DNA of 64,000 bases from Sphingobacterium paludis (lineage in GTDB: Bacteria; Bacteroidota; Bacteroidia; Sphingobacteriales; Sphingobacteriaceae): assembly GCF_004364125.1 (NCBI RefSeq), contig NZ_SNZV01000002.1, forward strand, positions 652,204-716,203, given 5' to 3'. Of the stretch, positions 46,418 through 55,953 are shown in pieces. Both the position numbers and the translations under genes were made by a program. Every line of letters begins with the position of its first letter. Position 1 is the first letter of the stretch. Under the pieces are notes generated by a model, which did not search any database, was not told where the DNA came from, and saw only the letters and a program-made list of their open reading frames with translations.

Positions 46418-47086
46418 TTATTTCGTGTTATGTTGTTTAAAAATCGGGAGACTACCCGGCTGTACCGGATTCTCTTGTAAAAGGAATACCTCGGCAATGG
46501 GATGAAAAAGATATACTTTATCGGTTGCCAGTTCAACACATTTATAGCGTTTTCTTAACCGTTCTTTCTTCTGGAAGATACGCCCACCCTTTATCCGAAA
46601 AACGCTGCCCTCTTGAATAGCTTCGATGGTACTCGCACCAGAATCGACAGCCTCGTCATAGCGACGAAGGATGCGATACAGGTTTAGGTCGGTACAGCTC
46701 GAGGCGGCAGGGTTCTCCATATAACGTACAATAGCTTGTTGAACATCTGTCGGAAATATGGCCAATCCTAGAAACGGCTGCATCAATTCCTTATAGCTAG
46801 ATTTCCATTCCACGCCATGCGGTTTTACGCTGTGCTTGTAGCGCTGCCAAGTCTTTAAGTGCGCAAATTCATGAATGGTTGTAATCAAAAAAGCGTAGGT
46901 ATTCAGGTCATGATTGATGGAAATCTTGTGCGTGTCGCCGCGGAATGGCGCTGTGTAATCACCCAACTTTGTTCGCCGACTTCGCGATATGCGGAACCTG
47001 CATCCGGTGTCGTTGATCCAGGCGGAAATAATAGGTGCCGCAGCTTCCGGCATATATTTACTAAGTTGTTTTGAAAAATCTGCCAT
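46418..47086 (-). CDS. SprT-like zinc metalloprotein
   Basis: The product is 222 residues from the ATG at 47086 (MADFSKQLSKYM); the frame opens at 47146 but those 20 residues look non-coding. Zinc motif HEFAH (His72, Glu73, His76) is followed by PHGVEWK as third-ligand region, typical of SprT/Spartan-like proteases. In eukaryotes these clear DNA-protein crosslinks; the bacterial role is unclear. The C-terminal half lacks the zinc-ribbon cysteine pairs. It is divergent from recN. Confidence 0.82.
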   Translation of the reverse strand: MADFSKQLSKYMPEAAAPIISAWINDTGCRFRISRSRRTKLGDYTAPFRGDTHKISINHDLNTYAFLITTIHEFAHLKTWQRYKHSVKPHGVEWKSSYKELMQPFLGLAIFPTDVQQAIVRYMENPAASSCTDLNLYRILRRYDEAVDSGASTIEAIQEGSVFRIKGGRIFQKKERLRKRYKCVELATDKVYLFHPIAEVFLLQENPVQPGSLPIFKQHNTK

Positions 47087-47369
47087 CGCTTGCAAACTTA
47101 TTATTTTTATTTGATAAACTGCAAAGTCCGCGTTTCTCATCCACACCGAATTAAGTATATTTGATAGCTTAATCCGGCACGGACTGGAGGACTGCCGATG
47201 CTTATTGGTGAAGTTTATTTAGCGATAGCATACAAAAAGGAAAGCACGGCTAACGTGTGTTGCTATTTGATATTAACACGTTGCTAAATGCCGATGGATG
47301 TATGGCTACTATCGCGAAACTCGAGCCGCAGATGCAGACGGAGAGAAGCGGTCGAAACAAGGACAAGAT

Positions 47370-49031
47370 ATGTTAAAAAGGCTATTTATTAAGAATTACG
47401 CACTTATTGAGAATCTCGATATTCAATTCGATGCAGGTTTAAATATTATCACAGGAGAAACCGGGGCCGGTAAATCAATTATTATGGGAGCGCTGGGGCT
47501 GATCTTAGGTAATCGAGCAGAAGGAAAGCACTTTTTTAATGAAGACCAGAAATGCGTTATAGAGGGTTTTTTTGCACTGGCGGCTTACGATCTGCAGGCG
47601 TTTTTCGATGATAACGATCTGGATTACGAACCGGAGACGATTATCCGAAGAGAAGTTGCTGTTGATGGGAAATCGCGTGCATTTGTGAACGATTCTCCTG
47701 TAACGTTAGCGGTGCTCAAATCGCTGGGCGAGCTGCTTATTGATATACATTCCCAACATGCCACTTTGCAGCTTAATACGGAACGCTTTCAGTTGATGGT
47801 ACTTGATAGCATGGCTAAAAATCAAGAGATCTTGGCAGCCTACAGAACCGCATTAAAAGGCTATAAAGACAAGGTACAGATATTGGAGCAGCTGCAAGCC
47901 GATATCCATACGACAAATGCAGAGCTCGATTTCAATCAATTTCAGTTCGATGAGCTGCAGGAGGCGCAGCTGCAAGAGGGCGAGCAGGAGCAGTTGGAGG
48001 AGGAAATCAATCAGCTTGAAAACGCGGAGGAAATAAAGCGTGGATTGTTGGGCGCTTCTCATCTACTGGACGAGCAAGATATGTCCGTCAATCAAGCCTT
48101 GAAGGACGTGTTGCAGCATCTACAAGCCGTGCAAAGGTATTTGCCGGCGGTCACGACGTTGGCTGAACGTTTGCAAAGTGCGCAGATTGAAATCAAGGAT
48201 ATTGCGCAGGAGGTAGATGCTTTAGGTCAAGAGGTGCACATGGACGAAAATCGTTTAGCTACGGTCAATGATCGCCTGAGCATACTGTACAGCCTGCAGA
48301 AAAAACATAGGGTAGAGACTGTGACCGCTTTATTGCATTTGCAAAACGAATTGGAACAAAAGATATTGGCTGTGGCTAATAGGGAAGAGCGATTGGCTAT
48401 AGTACAAAGCGAGGTAGATAAAAGTCTGCTGATCCTGGAACGCGAAGGCCATAAGCTCCACCAGTCGCGTGATGCGGTGCGTCAACAGGTAGAAGAATAT
48501 GTGCAAGCGGTATTAAGTGAGGTGGGTATGGGCAACGCTCAGTTAAGGATAACATTAGATGTGCTTCCCGTCGATCGCTATAAGGCGAGTGGAGCAGACG
48601 AGGTGCAATTCTTGTTTTCCGCGAATAAGGGGCAAACATTACAGCCTATACATCGCGTGGCTTCCGGCGGAGAGCTGTCGCGGGTTATGCTCGCGATCAA
48701 ATCGCTGGTGGCAAGTAGCTCCGCTTTGCCAACCATCATCTTTGATGAGATCGATACAGGAATCTCCGGTGAAGTTGCTTTGAAAGTGGGCCAAATCATG
48801 GAGCGACTGGCGACGAACATGCAGGTGTTGGCGATCTCGCACTTACCGCAGATCGCTTCGAAAGGTCATACGCACTTTAAAGTATATAAAATCGATGAAG
48901 CAGAAAAGACACGGACTAATATTGTTCCACTAAGTGCCGAACAGCGTGTTTTAGAGATAGCGCAAATGCTGAGTGGTACGAACCCCGGAGAGTCTGCGCT
49001 ACAACATGCTAGGGAGTTGATAGGGGGATGA
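47370..49031 (+). CDS. recN: DNA repair ATPase RecN
   Basis: The product is 553 residues from the ATG at 47370 (MLKRLFIKNYALIENLDIQF), the family start; the open frame upstream to 47298 is not homologous. Walker A GETGAGKS near the N-terminus, a long central coiled coil (about 155-365), signature VASGGELSRVMLAIKSL, and Walker B TIIFDEIDTGISGEVA with LAISHLPQIAS. This SMC-like protein tethers DNA ends during double-strand-break repair. It stands alone. Confidence 0.95.
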   Translation: MLKRLFIKNYALIENLDIQFDAGLNIITGETGAGKSIIMGALGLILGNRAEGKHFFNEDQKCVIEGFFALAAYDLQAFFDDNDLDYEPETIIRREVAVDGKSRAFVNDSPVTLAVLKSLGELLIDIHSQHATLQLNTERFQLMVLDSMAKNQEILAAYRTALKGYKDKVQILEQLQADIHTTNAELDFNQFQFDELQEAQLQEGEQEQLEEEINQLENAEEIKRGLLGASHLLDEQDMSVNQALKDVLQHLQAVQRYLPAVTTLAERLQSAQIEIKDIAQEVDALGQEVHMDENRLATVNDRLSILYSLQKKHRVETVTALLHLQNELEQKILAVANREERLAIVQSEVDKSLLILEREGHKLHQSRDAVRQQVEEYVQAVLSEVGMGNAQLRITLDVLPVDRYKASGADEVQFLFSANKGQTLQPIHRVASGGELSRVMLAIKSLVASSSALPTIIFDEIDTGISGEVALKVGQIMERLATNMQVLAISHLPQIASKGHTHFKVYKIDEAEKTRTNIVPLSAEQRVLEIAQMLSGTNPGESALQHARELIGG

Positions 49032-49055
49032 GTTATTTAGAAAACAAACCGTTAA

Positions 49056-49140
49056 CGTCATTGCGAGAAGGAGGAACGACGACGAAGCAATCTGCATTTT
49101 TATTAATGTAGATTGCTTCATCGCGCTTCCTCGTAAACTC
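49056..49140. repeat. REP-like palindromic intergenic element
   Basis: It begins CGTCATTGCGAGAAGGAGG and contains GAAGCAATCT (49084-49093) inverted at AGATTGCTTC (49110-49119), then a partly matching CTTCCTCG. This type of element (CGTCATTGCGAG...GAAGCAATCT...AGATTGCTTC) is familiar as a repeated intergenic palindrome in Bacteroidota and other bacteria. Only one copy is visible here, just after recN. Confidence 0.65.
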
Positions 49141-49274
49141 CGATATTTTTATCTCGGTCGGCCTTTGGGATTGACCCGAGTAGGTTTATATGGCTCGAAC
49201 CTTAAATTATCAATGAAAGTATTAATGGACCATTATTCAATGGGCTTTTTCTTTTTTTATTGAATAAAACCGAT

Positions 49275-50216
49275 CTAATAAGCCCTTTTTGGAATTACTT
49301 TCAAACTGAAATACTCATTTTTGTATTCATGCAAAGTTAAGTTACCGCCTCTTCCTATACTCCTAATAACTGGGTGTCCAAAATCGATGAATACCGAGCC
49401 TAAATCATCATCCCCAGCAGTTCTATTAATTGTTAGTTCCCTTGTAAAGGTCTCCTTATTTGAAATGCCGAAATTAAAACCTAGTTTTATAAAAAACTCT
49501 ATGCCGACATTTAGCCCAAAATTGGTAGCAAATTCGTTGGTTACGCTTTCTTTCGTTTGAATAACTTCTTGCGAATCTGTTTCATACAGTGAAATCTTCC
49601 ATAACGGAGCATTAGTTTGTATATCCCAGTTTATAATTGGAAGATTTACCACTACCTCTTGACTACCCCTGATCTCCGTTCCCCCTCTTGGTATATCATT
49701 AAGAAAATATACAATCACCGCCTGTTCTTTTCCATTAACAATTTTTTTTGTATAGTTGTTCGTAATATGGAAAAGATCGGTTGGGGTGATAGGATAATAT
49801 ATTTGTTGTACGCTACCCACTCCTCTTTTATTGTTTATCAACACATCAAATCTGAATTCAAATTGTCCATCTGTCCAAGCGTTCTTCTGAATAATTTGAT
49901 GCAATTGGGTTGTGGTGGTTCCACTTGGTATGTCGATGGTTTGATTAGGGTACGTTGCCAAAACCGGATCGCCGGTTTGATCGCTGATCTTTGAAAGGGC
50001 AGCTCTTGATATCGTAAAAGAGACTATGGTTTCTACCATATTTAAGTTTAAACGTCCCGTTGGGTTTTCTTCGGTTAAATTATAGTAGATATGATCCCGC
50101 TGCCACTTCTCATTACTTAAGCCGAAAAGGTCAAACGCGCGAACTACGGATGGATCTATATCGATGCCATTTCTAGTTTTGTAGCTCAATTCTGAGGGTG
50201 TTGTCTTTTTATTCAT
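49275..50216 (-). CDS. Unrecognised 313-aa beta-rich protein, possible pore-forming-like hairpin
   Basis: The product has no signal peptide and no membrane helix. It is predicted beta-rich throughout, with ordinary mixed N-terminus (NEKWQRDHIYYNLTEE) and central strands (GQFEFRFDVLINNKRG, EQAVIVYFLNDIPRGG). Residues about 215-265 alternate polar and non-polar residues and are rich in Ser/Thr/Asn around a glycine-rich centre (SVTNEFATNFGLNVG, FNFGISNKETFTRELTINR), a pattern seen in membrane-inserting hairpins of aerolysin/ETX-MTX2 toxins. That is a resemblance only. It sits in a gene-poor patch between recN and clpC. Confidence 0.7.
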   Translation of the reverse strand: MNKKTTPSELSYKTRNGIDIDPSVVRAFDLFGLSNEKWQRDHIYYNLTEENPTGRLNLNMVETIVSFTISRAALSKISDQTGDPVLATYPNQTIDIPSGTTTTQLHQIIQKNAWTDGQFEFRFDVLINNKRGVGSVQQIYYPITPTDLFHITNNYTKKIVNGKEQAVIVYFLNDIPRGGTEIRGSQEVVVNLPIINWDIQTNAPLWKISLYETDSQEVIQTKESVTNEFATNFGLNVGIEFFIKLGFNFGISNKETFTRELTINRTAGDDDLGSVFIDFGHPVIRSIGRGGNLTLHEYKNEYFSLKVIPKRAY

Positions 50217-50957
50217 TAAAAAATTATTTTTTATCTTTATTATGGATTTTTGTCATAAGTGATATAAACCTTTTGCGTAGGTTTTATGTATGAATAAGTA
50301 AAGGATAATGAAATTATAAATTAGCAAAGGAATTGAGCATTGCTGTACGGAAAACGTACTAAGGTGGTGCAAAGAGGTGGGGAGAAGATACAGTTTTTAG
50401 TAAATCTCGGGTAGACTCATAGCAGAATGAAGGTGTGTCTCCAGCCTATTGCGATTGCTATAGCCTTACTTCCCAAGCGATAAGTCGAAAGATATTGAAG
50501 GGATGGTTTATTTAAAAATAAATGTGTTTGAGCTGGAATTGCCCCATGTGGGTAGTGGGCTTTAATTATGGTTTATGCTTTTTCAGAACGTTGATCCCTC
50601 TTTAATAGAATAATTTGATGGGTAATCAATTATTTGTTACCAAAAATCCGCTGATCTCTGTTTCATAATGCTATATTCTGGTATTTGCAGATGTTATCCA
50701 AAATAACTTATTAATATTAGGAATTTTTCTTAGTTCTTAGCGTTCAGTTCATATAAAGTACGTTCACTACAACAGTCACATTATAGCTTCCCGAATTGTT
50801 ACGAATAAAAAGAGCGTTCAGTTAATAAATTTGAATTCGACACATGTTATAAAGCGCCTTGTTAAATAGCTAGAGCCCGAGCAGCAGTGCAACACAATGC
50901 TCGGGTCTTTATTTTGTAAATCAGTGCCTATATTGTAAGCATCGTGTTCGAAGCGAT
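50217..50957. other. 741-bp gene-poor stretch
   Basis: I find no open frame with coding character. Present are an 11-base direct repeat AGCGTTCAGTT (50739-50749 and 50813-50823), a TAAATTTG element at 50826-50833, and a plus-strand terminator hairpin at 50873-50917. The base composition looks AT-rich. The stretch may be decayed sequence or may host a small RNA. Confidence 0.5.
50873..50917 (+). terminator. Orphan plus-strand terminator
   Basis: CCCGAGCA (50876-50883) pairs with TGCTCGGG (50898-50905), loop 14 bases, followed by TCTTTATTTTG. The T-rich side is on the plus strand, yet no plus-strand gene precedes it for 1.8 kb. Read on the minus strand it would follow the lipoprotein gene ending at 50958, but with a poor T-run. 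Confidence 0.6.
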
Positions 50958-51365
50958 TTATTCTACATAATCAGCATCTGTTATAGTAACTTTGATAAAA
51001 ATTGTCTCTGGAACTTCGACAAAAAAATCACCTAAGATAGGGTCCTCAGCCTTAATGTCCACATATCCCACACCATATTGAAAGCTGTAAGATTGTCCAG
51101 ATTGGGTACCAATAGATTTATATGTCACCTCATTATCGTCGCTGTAAGCAACAGTTACAACGCCTTGTCTTAAACGTTCGAGGGTGAGCTCGGGAACTGA
51201 TAGGCGTAAAATCGCTTGATTATCTGTTCCTTGCCACTGGTCAGCAGTCCTTTGGTATACTAATGTGAAACTCGGGAAAATAGTGTCGTAATACTCCTTT
51301 GTACAACTCGTGCCTACTGCTAAAGTTGCCGTCCCCAGTAGAAAGGCCAATAGAATTTTCTTCAT
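50958..51365 (-). CDS. Small lipoprotein of unknown function (135 aa)
   Basis: The product has a lipoprotein signal (MKKILLAFLLGTATLAVGTS then Cys21, followed by TKEYYDTIFP), then a compact beta-rich domain (RLSVPELTLERLRQGVVTVAY, YSFQYGVGYVDIKAED, IFIKVTITDADYVE). Similar SCTKEYY-starting lipoproteins occur in several copies in Sphingobacteriaceae. Function unknown; probably an outer-membrane lipoprotein. Confidence 0.75.
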   Translation of the reverse strand: MKKILLAFLLGTATLAVGTSCTKEYYDTIFPSFTLVYQRTADQWQGTDNQAILRLSVPELTLERLRQGVVTVAYSDDNEVTYKSIGTQSGQSYSFQYGVGYVDIKAEDPILGDFFVEVPETIFIKVTITDADYVE

Positions 51366-51461
51366 GATATAGTGTATAAGTTTTTAAAAATATAATTCTC
51401 TTTTTATAAAGACGTTAAAAAGTGTTAATGGTTTAAACTTATATCAAAAAATAAGCCATAA

Positions 51462-51493
51462 AAAAAGCTCCATCTTAAAAATGGAGCTTTTTA
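51462..51493 (-). terminator. Terminator after clpC
   Basis: AAAAAGCTCCAT (51462-51473) pairs with ATGGAGCTTTTT (51481-51492), loop seven bases. It lies directly after the clpC stop at 51512 on the minus strand and is symmetric, so it may work both ways. Confidence 0.9.
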
Positions 51494-51511
51494 AATTGTT
51501 TAGAACAGGCC

Positions 51512-54082
51512 TTAATCCTTTTCTGTATCGTTTTTATCGTCCGGCTGTGTCACGTCAGAAGCGATAGAACTGTCTGAAGCCTCCGGATTAACCGCGTGTA
51601 CAACGATTTCTTGCTTTTCTTCGCTGTAGTCAATATTGAGTTGGGAGCCATTTTTTACTTCCCCCTTCAATATCTCTTCCGCAATGGGATCTTCGAGGTA
51701 CTTCTGAATCGCTCGTTTCAAAGGACGGGCGCCAAAATTGCTGTCATAGCCCTTTTCCGCAATAAAGTTTTTCGCTTTATCCGTTAAGGTAATATGGTAA
51801 CCCAATCCTTCGATACGATTGAATAAAGACTTCAGTTCGATATCGATGATTTTGAAGATATTTTCTTTGCTCAATGAATTGAAGACAATAACATCATCAA
51901 TACGGTTCAAAAACTCAGGAGCGAAGGCTCTCTTCAAAGCCGTTTCAATCACTCCACGTGAGTGCGAATCTGCTTGATTAGTTTTGGCTGCTGTCGTAAA
52001 ACCCACGCCTTGACCAAATTCTTTCAACTGGCGTGCACCAATGTTGGATGTCATGATAATAATGGTATTGCGAAAATCTACCTTACGGCCTAAGCTGTCT
52101 GTCAATTGGCCTTCATCCAAGACTTGAAGCAACAAGTTGAATACATCTGGATGGGCCTTTTCGATCTCATCCAGCAGCACAACAGCATATGGCTTGCGGC
52201 GTACCTTCTCGGTCAATTGCCCACCTTCTTCATAACCGACGTATCCCGGAGGCGCTCCCACTAAACGTGAGACAGCAAATTTCTCCATGTACTCACTCAT
52301 GTCGATCTGGATGAGCGCATCCTCAGAATCGAACATAAATCGGGCTAATTCTTTAGCCAATTCTGTCTTACCGACACCGGTTGGACCGAGGAACACGAAA
52401 GAGCCGATTGGTTTTTTAGGATCCTTCAACCCGGCACGTGTCCGTTGAATAGCCTTCACCAATTTCTGAACAGCATCGTCCTGACCAATGATTCTTCCTT
52501 TCACGGCCTCGCCCATGTTCAACAGCTTTTGGCTGTCTGATTGGCTTACACGTTGCACCGGAATACCGGTCATCATCGCAACAACCTCAGCGACATTGTC
52601 TTCGGAAACCGTATAGCGTTTGGATTTAGTTTCTGCTTCCCAAGCTGCTTTTTCCTTTTCCAATTGATCTAAAAGCTTTTTCTCGGTATCGCGTAGTTTT
52701 GCAGCCTCTTCATACTTTTGGCTACGCACCACTTTGTTCTTCTCTACCTTTACCTCCTCGATCTTTTCTTCAATATCGATGATAGACTGTGGAACGTGGA
52801 TATTGTTAAGATGCACACGGGAACCCGCTTCGTCCAAAGCATCAATCGCTTTATCCGGTAGGAAACGGTCAGTCACATAGCGTGTTGTTAACGAAACACA
52901 GGCTTCGATAGCGTCAGCAGTGTATGTCACATTGTGGTGCTCTTCGTATTTATCTTTGATTCTATTTAAGATCTCAATGGTTTCCTCGTGCGATGCAGGC
53001 TCCACCACCACTTTTTGGAAACGACGGTCTAATGCCCCATCTTTCTCAATGTATTGGCGGTATTCGTCCAATGTGGTTGCTCCGATACATTGGATCTCGC
53101 CCCGAGCCAAAGCAGGCTTGAACATGTTGGATGCATCCAATGATCCAGAGGCGCCGCCGGCGCCGACGATAGTGTGAATTTCATCGATAAACAGAATAAC
53201 ATCTGGAGATTTTTCCAATTCATTCATCACCGCCTTCATCCGCTCTTCAAATTGTCCTCGGTATTTTGTTCCAGCAACCAATGAAGCCAAATCAAGCGTA
53301 ACCACACGTTTATTAAAAAGTACGCGGGAAACTTTACGCTGCACAATGCGCAGGGCCAAGCCTTCCGCAATCGCCGATTTACCGACACCCGGCTCTCCAA
53401 TAAGGATTGGGTTGTTTTTCTTACGACGTGATAAAATCTGCGACACGCGCTCGATCTCTTTTTCACGACCGACAATCGGATCCAGCTTACCTTCCTCAGC
53501 AGCTTTGGTCAAATCCCGGCCAAAGTTATCAAGTACAGGTGTTTTAGACTTGATGTCTGACACTTTCTTCGGTGCTGTAAATTGCTGATCGTCGTCGGCG
53601 AAATCATCGTCACCAGTAGGTGAGCTTGATGCCTCATCCGTAATCGTCGTTTTGTTTTGCTCTACTTCGTTTTTAAAGAGATCATACGTAATGCTGTACT
53701 GCTGCAATACCTGGGAGGCGATATTTTCCTCGTCTCGCAATATCGCTAGCAGCAAGTGTTCCGTTCCGATGATGTCGCTTTTGAAAATCTTAGCTTCTAA
53801 ATAGGTTATTTTAAGAACTTTCTCCGCCTGCTTTGTAAGCGGCATATTTCCGATTGGAGCTCTAGACATCGACGAGCCTTTCACGGCATCCTCTATAGAC
53901 TGCCTAATGACTGCCGTATCAACCCCAATATTTTTTAAAATTTTTATAGCAACTCCATCGCCCTCACGAATCAACCCGAGCAAAAGATGCTCTGTGCCGA
54001 TGTAGTCGTGGCGAAGCCGTAGCGCTTCTTCTCGGCTGTAGGAGATTACATCCTTTACGCGTGGTGAAAATTTTGCTTCCAT
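51512..54082 (-). CDS. clpC: ClpC-type AAA+ unfoldase
   Basis: The 856-residue product has two Clp-N repeats at about residues 1-140 ([21 protein letters not shown]), an AAA+ domain 1 with Walker A GEPGVGKS, a UVR-containing middle domain (about 430-490, [20 protein letters not shown]), and AAA+ domain 2 with GPTGVGKT and [20 protein letters not shown]. The tail is Asp/Ser-rich. It unfolds proteins for ClpP. No mcsA/mcsB genes lie beside it. It is monocistronic, divergent from ettA. Confidence 0.95.
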   Translation of the reverse strand: MEAKFSPRVKDVISYSREEALRLRHDYIGTEHLLLGLIREGDGVAIKILKNIGVDTAVIRQSIEDAVKGSSMSRAPIGNMPLTKQAEKVLKITYLEAKIFKSDIIGTEHLLLAILRDEENIASQVLQQYSITYDLFKNEVEQNKTTITDEASSSPTGDDDFADDDQQFTAPKKVSDIKSKTPVLDNFGRDLTKAAEEGKLDPIVGREKEIERVSQILSRRKKNNPILIGEPGVGKSAIAEGLALRIVQRKVSRVLFNKRVVTLDLASLVAGTKYRGQFEERMKAVMNELEKSPDVILFIDEIHTIVGAGGASGSLDASNMFKPALARGEIQCIGATTLDEYRQYIEKDGALDRRFQKVVVEPASHEETIEILNRIKDKYEEHHNVTYTADAIEACVSLTTRYVTDRFLPDKAIDALDEAGSRVHLNNIHVPQSIIDIEEKIEEVKVEKNKVVRSQKYEEAAKLRDTEKKLLDQLEKEKAAWEAETKSKRYTVSEDNVAEVVAMMTGIPVQRVSQSDSQKLLNMGEAVKGRIIGQDDAVQKLVKAIQRTRAGLKDPKKPIGSFVFLGPTGVGKTELAKELARFMFDSEDALIQIDMSEYMEKFAVSRLVGAPPGYVGYEEGGQLTEKVRRKPYAVVLLDEIEKAHPDVFNLLLQVLDEGQLTDSLGRKVDFRNTIIIMTSNIGARQLKEFGQGVGFTTAAKTNQADSHSRGVIETALKRAFAPEFLNRIDDVIVFNSLSKENIFKIIDIELKSLFNRIEGLGYHITLTDKAKNFIAEKGYDSNFGARPLKRAIQKYLEDPIAEEILKGEVKNGSQLNIDYSEEKQEIVVHAVNPEASDSSIASDVTQPDDKNDTEKD

Positions 54083-54231
54083 GTATTAAACCTTTCCTTT
54101 GTTAAATGATAGGATGATATAAATGTAAAAAATAAATTATAAATCCTATGCCGTTGTTCTTAGATTTTATCAACAATTACGCCACAGCCCGTAAACTATC
54201 AAAATGGCAGTCCTTTGGAAATAAAAATGAC

Positions 54232-54239
54232 TATATTTG
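54232..54239 (+). promoter_or_regulatory. -7 element of the ettA unit
   Basis: TATATTTG fits TAnnTTTG. A TTTG at 54214-54217 precedes it by 14 bases, shorter than usual. Its position inside an upstream extension of the ettA frame supports the later start at 54269. Confidence 0.45.
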
Positions 54240-54268
54240 TACAAATAAGTAGCATTTTACAATTACCT

Positions 54269-55951
54269 ATGTCTGACGAAAAGATCATTTTTTCTATGGC
54301 TGGCGTAAACAAGATTTACCCACCTCAAAAACAAGTTCTCAAAAACATATACCTATCCTTTTTCTATGGAGCTAAAATAGGGGTCATTGGTTTAAATGGC
54401 TCCGGTAAATCGTCTGTGCTCAAAATCATCGCAGGCCTTGATAAATCATACCAAGGTGAGGTGGTCTTTTCACCGGGCTATTCGGTAGGTTACCTAGCAC
54501 AAGAGCCACAGCTTGATTTAGAGAAGACTGTGCGCGAAATTGTGGAAGAAGGCGTTGCAGAAACGACGGCGATATTGAAGGAGTACGAGGAGATCAATGA
54601 AAAGTTCGGTCTTCCGGAAGTTTACGAAAATGCCGACGAAATGGATAAACTACTTGCTAGGCAAGGCGAGTTGCAGGATAAGATAGATGCCACAAATGCG
54701 TGGGAGCTCGATAGTAAATTGGAGCGTGCCATGGATGCTTTGCGCTGTCCAGAACCTGATGCGGTTATTGCCAATTTGTCAGGAGGAGAGCGTCGACGCG
54801 TGGCACTTTGTCGCTTATTGCTTCAGGAACCCGATGTTTTACTACTCGATGAACCGACCAACCACTTGGATGCCGAGTCTATCGATTGGCTAGAACAGCA
54901 TTTGCAGCAATATAAAGGTACAGTCATTGCCGTAACGCACGACCGTTACTTCTTGGATAATGTGGCTGGTTGGATTTTGGAGTTGGATCGTGGGGAAGGA
55001 ATTCCTTGGAAAGGAAACTATTCTTCTTGGCTTGATCAAAAAGCGAAGCGCTTGGCGCAAGAAGAGAAGCAAGAAACCAAGCGCCAAAAGACCTTGGAGA
55101 GAGAGCTGGAATGGGTGCGTATGGCACCGAAAGCGAGGCATGCTAAATCCAAGGCACGCTTGCACAACTATGAAAAATTGGCCTCCGAGGAAACCAAGGA
55201 GCGTGAAGATAAATTGGAGCTCTTCATTCCTCCCGGACCTCGTCTTGGGAATGTGGTCATCGAAGCAACCGACATTTCGAAAGCTTACGGCGACAGAATT
55301 CTGTTCGAAAATTTAAGCTTTTCGTTGCCGCCAGCCGGAATCGTCGGGATTATCGGTCCCAATGGTGCAGGGAAAACAACGCTGTTTCGTTTAATAACTG
55401 GGCAAGAGGCACCTGACGCCGGAACGTTTCGGGTGGGTGAGACTGTCGCGCTGGGCTATGTGGATCAAAATCACGATGATCTTGATCCGGAGAAATCGGT
55501 TTGGGAAAATATTACAGATGGTAACGACAATATCCTATTGGGTAACCGCCCTATAAATTCTAGAGCGTACGTTTCAAAATTCAACTTTAACGGAGCCGAT
55601 CAACAAAAAAAGGTCGGTATATTATCCGGTGGGGAACGAAATCGTGTGCATCTGGCGATCACGCTCAAAAAGTCGTCCAATGTATTGCTGCTAGATGAGC
55701 CTACCAACGATATTGACGTGAATACCCTCCGCGCTTTGGAAGAGGGGTTAGACAGTTTTGGAGGTTGTGCGGTGGTCATTTCCCACGACCGTTGGTTTCT
55801 GGACAGGATTTGCACCCATATTTTGGCTTTTGAAGGCGATTCGCAGGTTTACTTTTTTGAAGGGAACTATAGCGAATATGAAGAAAATAGAAAGAAGCGT
55901 TTAGGCGATACCGCACCGAAGCGCATAAAATATAAAAAGCTGGTAAAATAA
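54269..55951 (+). CDS. ettA: ABC-F translation factor EttA
   Basis: The product is 560 residues from the ATG at 54269 (MSDEKIIFSMAGVNKIYPPQ); an extension to 54215 crosses a promoter -7 element. It has two ABC domains: Walker A GLNGSGKS and GPNGAGKT, signatures LSGGERRRVALCRLLL and LSGGERNRVHLAI, and the 80-residue inter-domain linker (KQETKRQKTLERELEWVRM), plus a small arm insertion in domain 1. EttA binds the ribosomal E site and adjusts the first elongation steps with ATP level. Two bases separate it from the kinase gene. Confidence 0.93.
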   Translation: MSDEKIIFSMAGVNKIYPPQKQVLKNIYLSFFYGAKIGVIGLNGSGKSSVLKIIAGLDKSYQGEVVFSPGYSVGYLAQEPQLDLEKTVREIVEEGVAETTAILKEYEEINEKFGLPEVYENADEMDKLLARQGELQDKIDATNAWELDSKLERAMDALRCPEPDAVIANLSGGERRRVALCRLLLQEPDVLLLDEPTNHLDAESIDWLEQHLQQYKGTVIAVTHDRYFLDNVAGWILELDRGEGIPWKGNYSSWLDQKAKRLAQEEKQETKRQKTLERELEWVRMAPKARHAKSKARLHNYEKLASEETKEREDKLELFIPPGPRLGNVVIEATDISKAYGDRILFENLSFSLPPAGIVGIIGPNGAGKTTLFRLITGQEAPDAGTFRVGETVALGYVDQNHDDLDPEKSVWENITDGNDNILLGNRPINSRAYVSKFNFNGADQQKKVGILSGGERNRVHLAITLKKSSNVLLLDEPTNDIDVNTLRALEEGLDSFGGCAVVISHDRWFLDRICTHILAFEGDSQVYFFEGNYSEYEENRKKRLGDTAPKRIKYKKLVK

Positions 55952-55953
55952 AA

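Noticed and set aside
47298..47369. N-terminal extension of RecN
   Set aside because: The 24 extra residues are unlike RecN, which starts MLKRLFIKNYALI at 47370.
50826..50917. A tRNA in this tRNA-sized segment
   Set aside because: There is no T-arm, anticodon arm or acceptor pairing; the only stem is the terminator hairpin.
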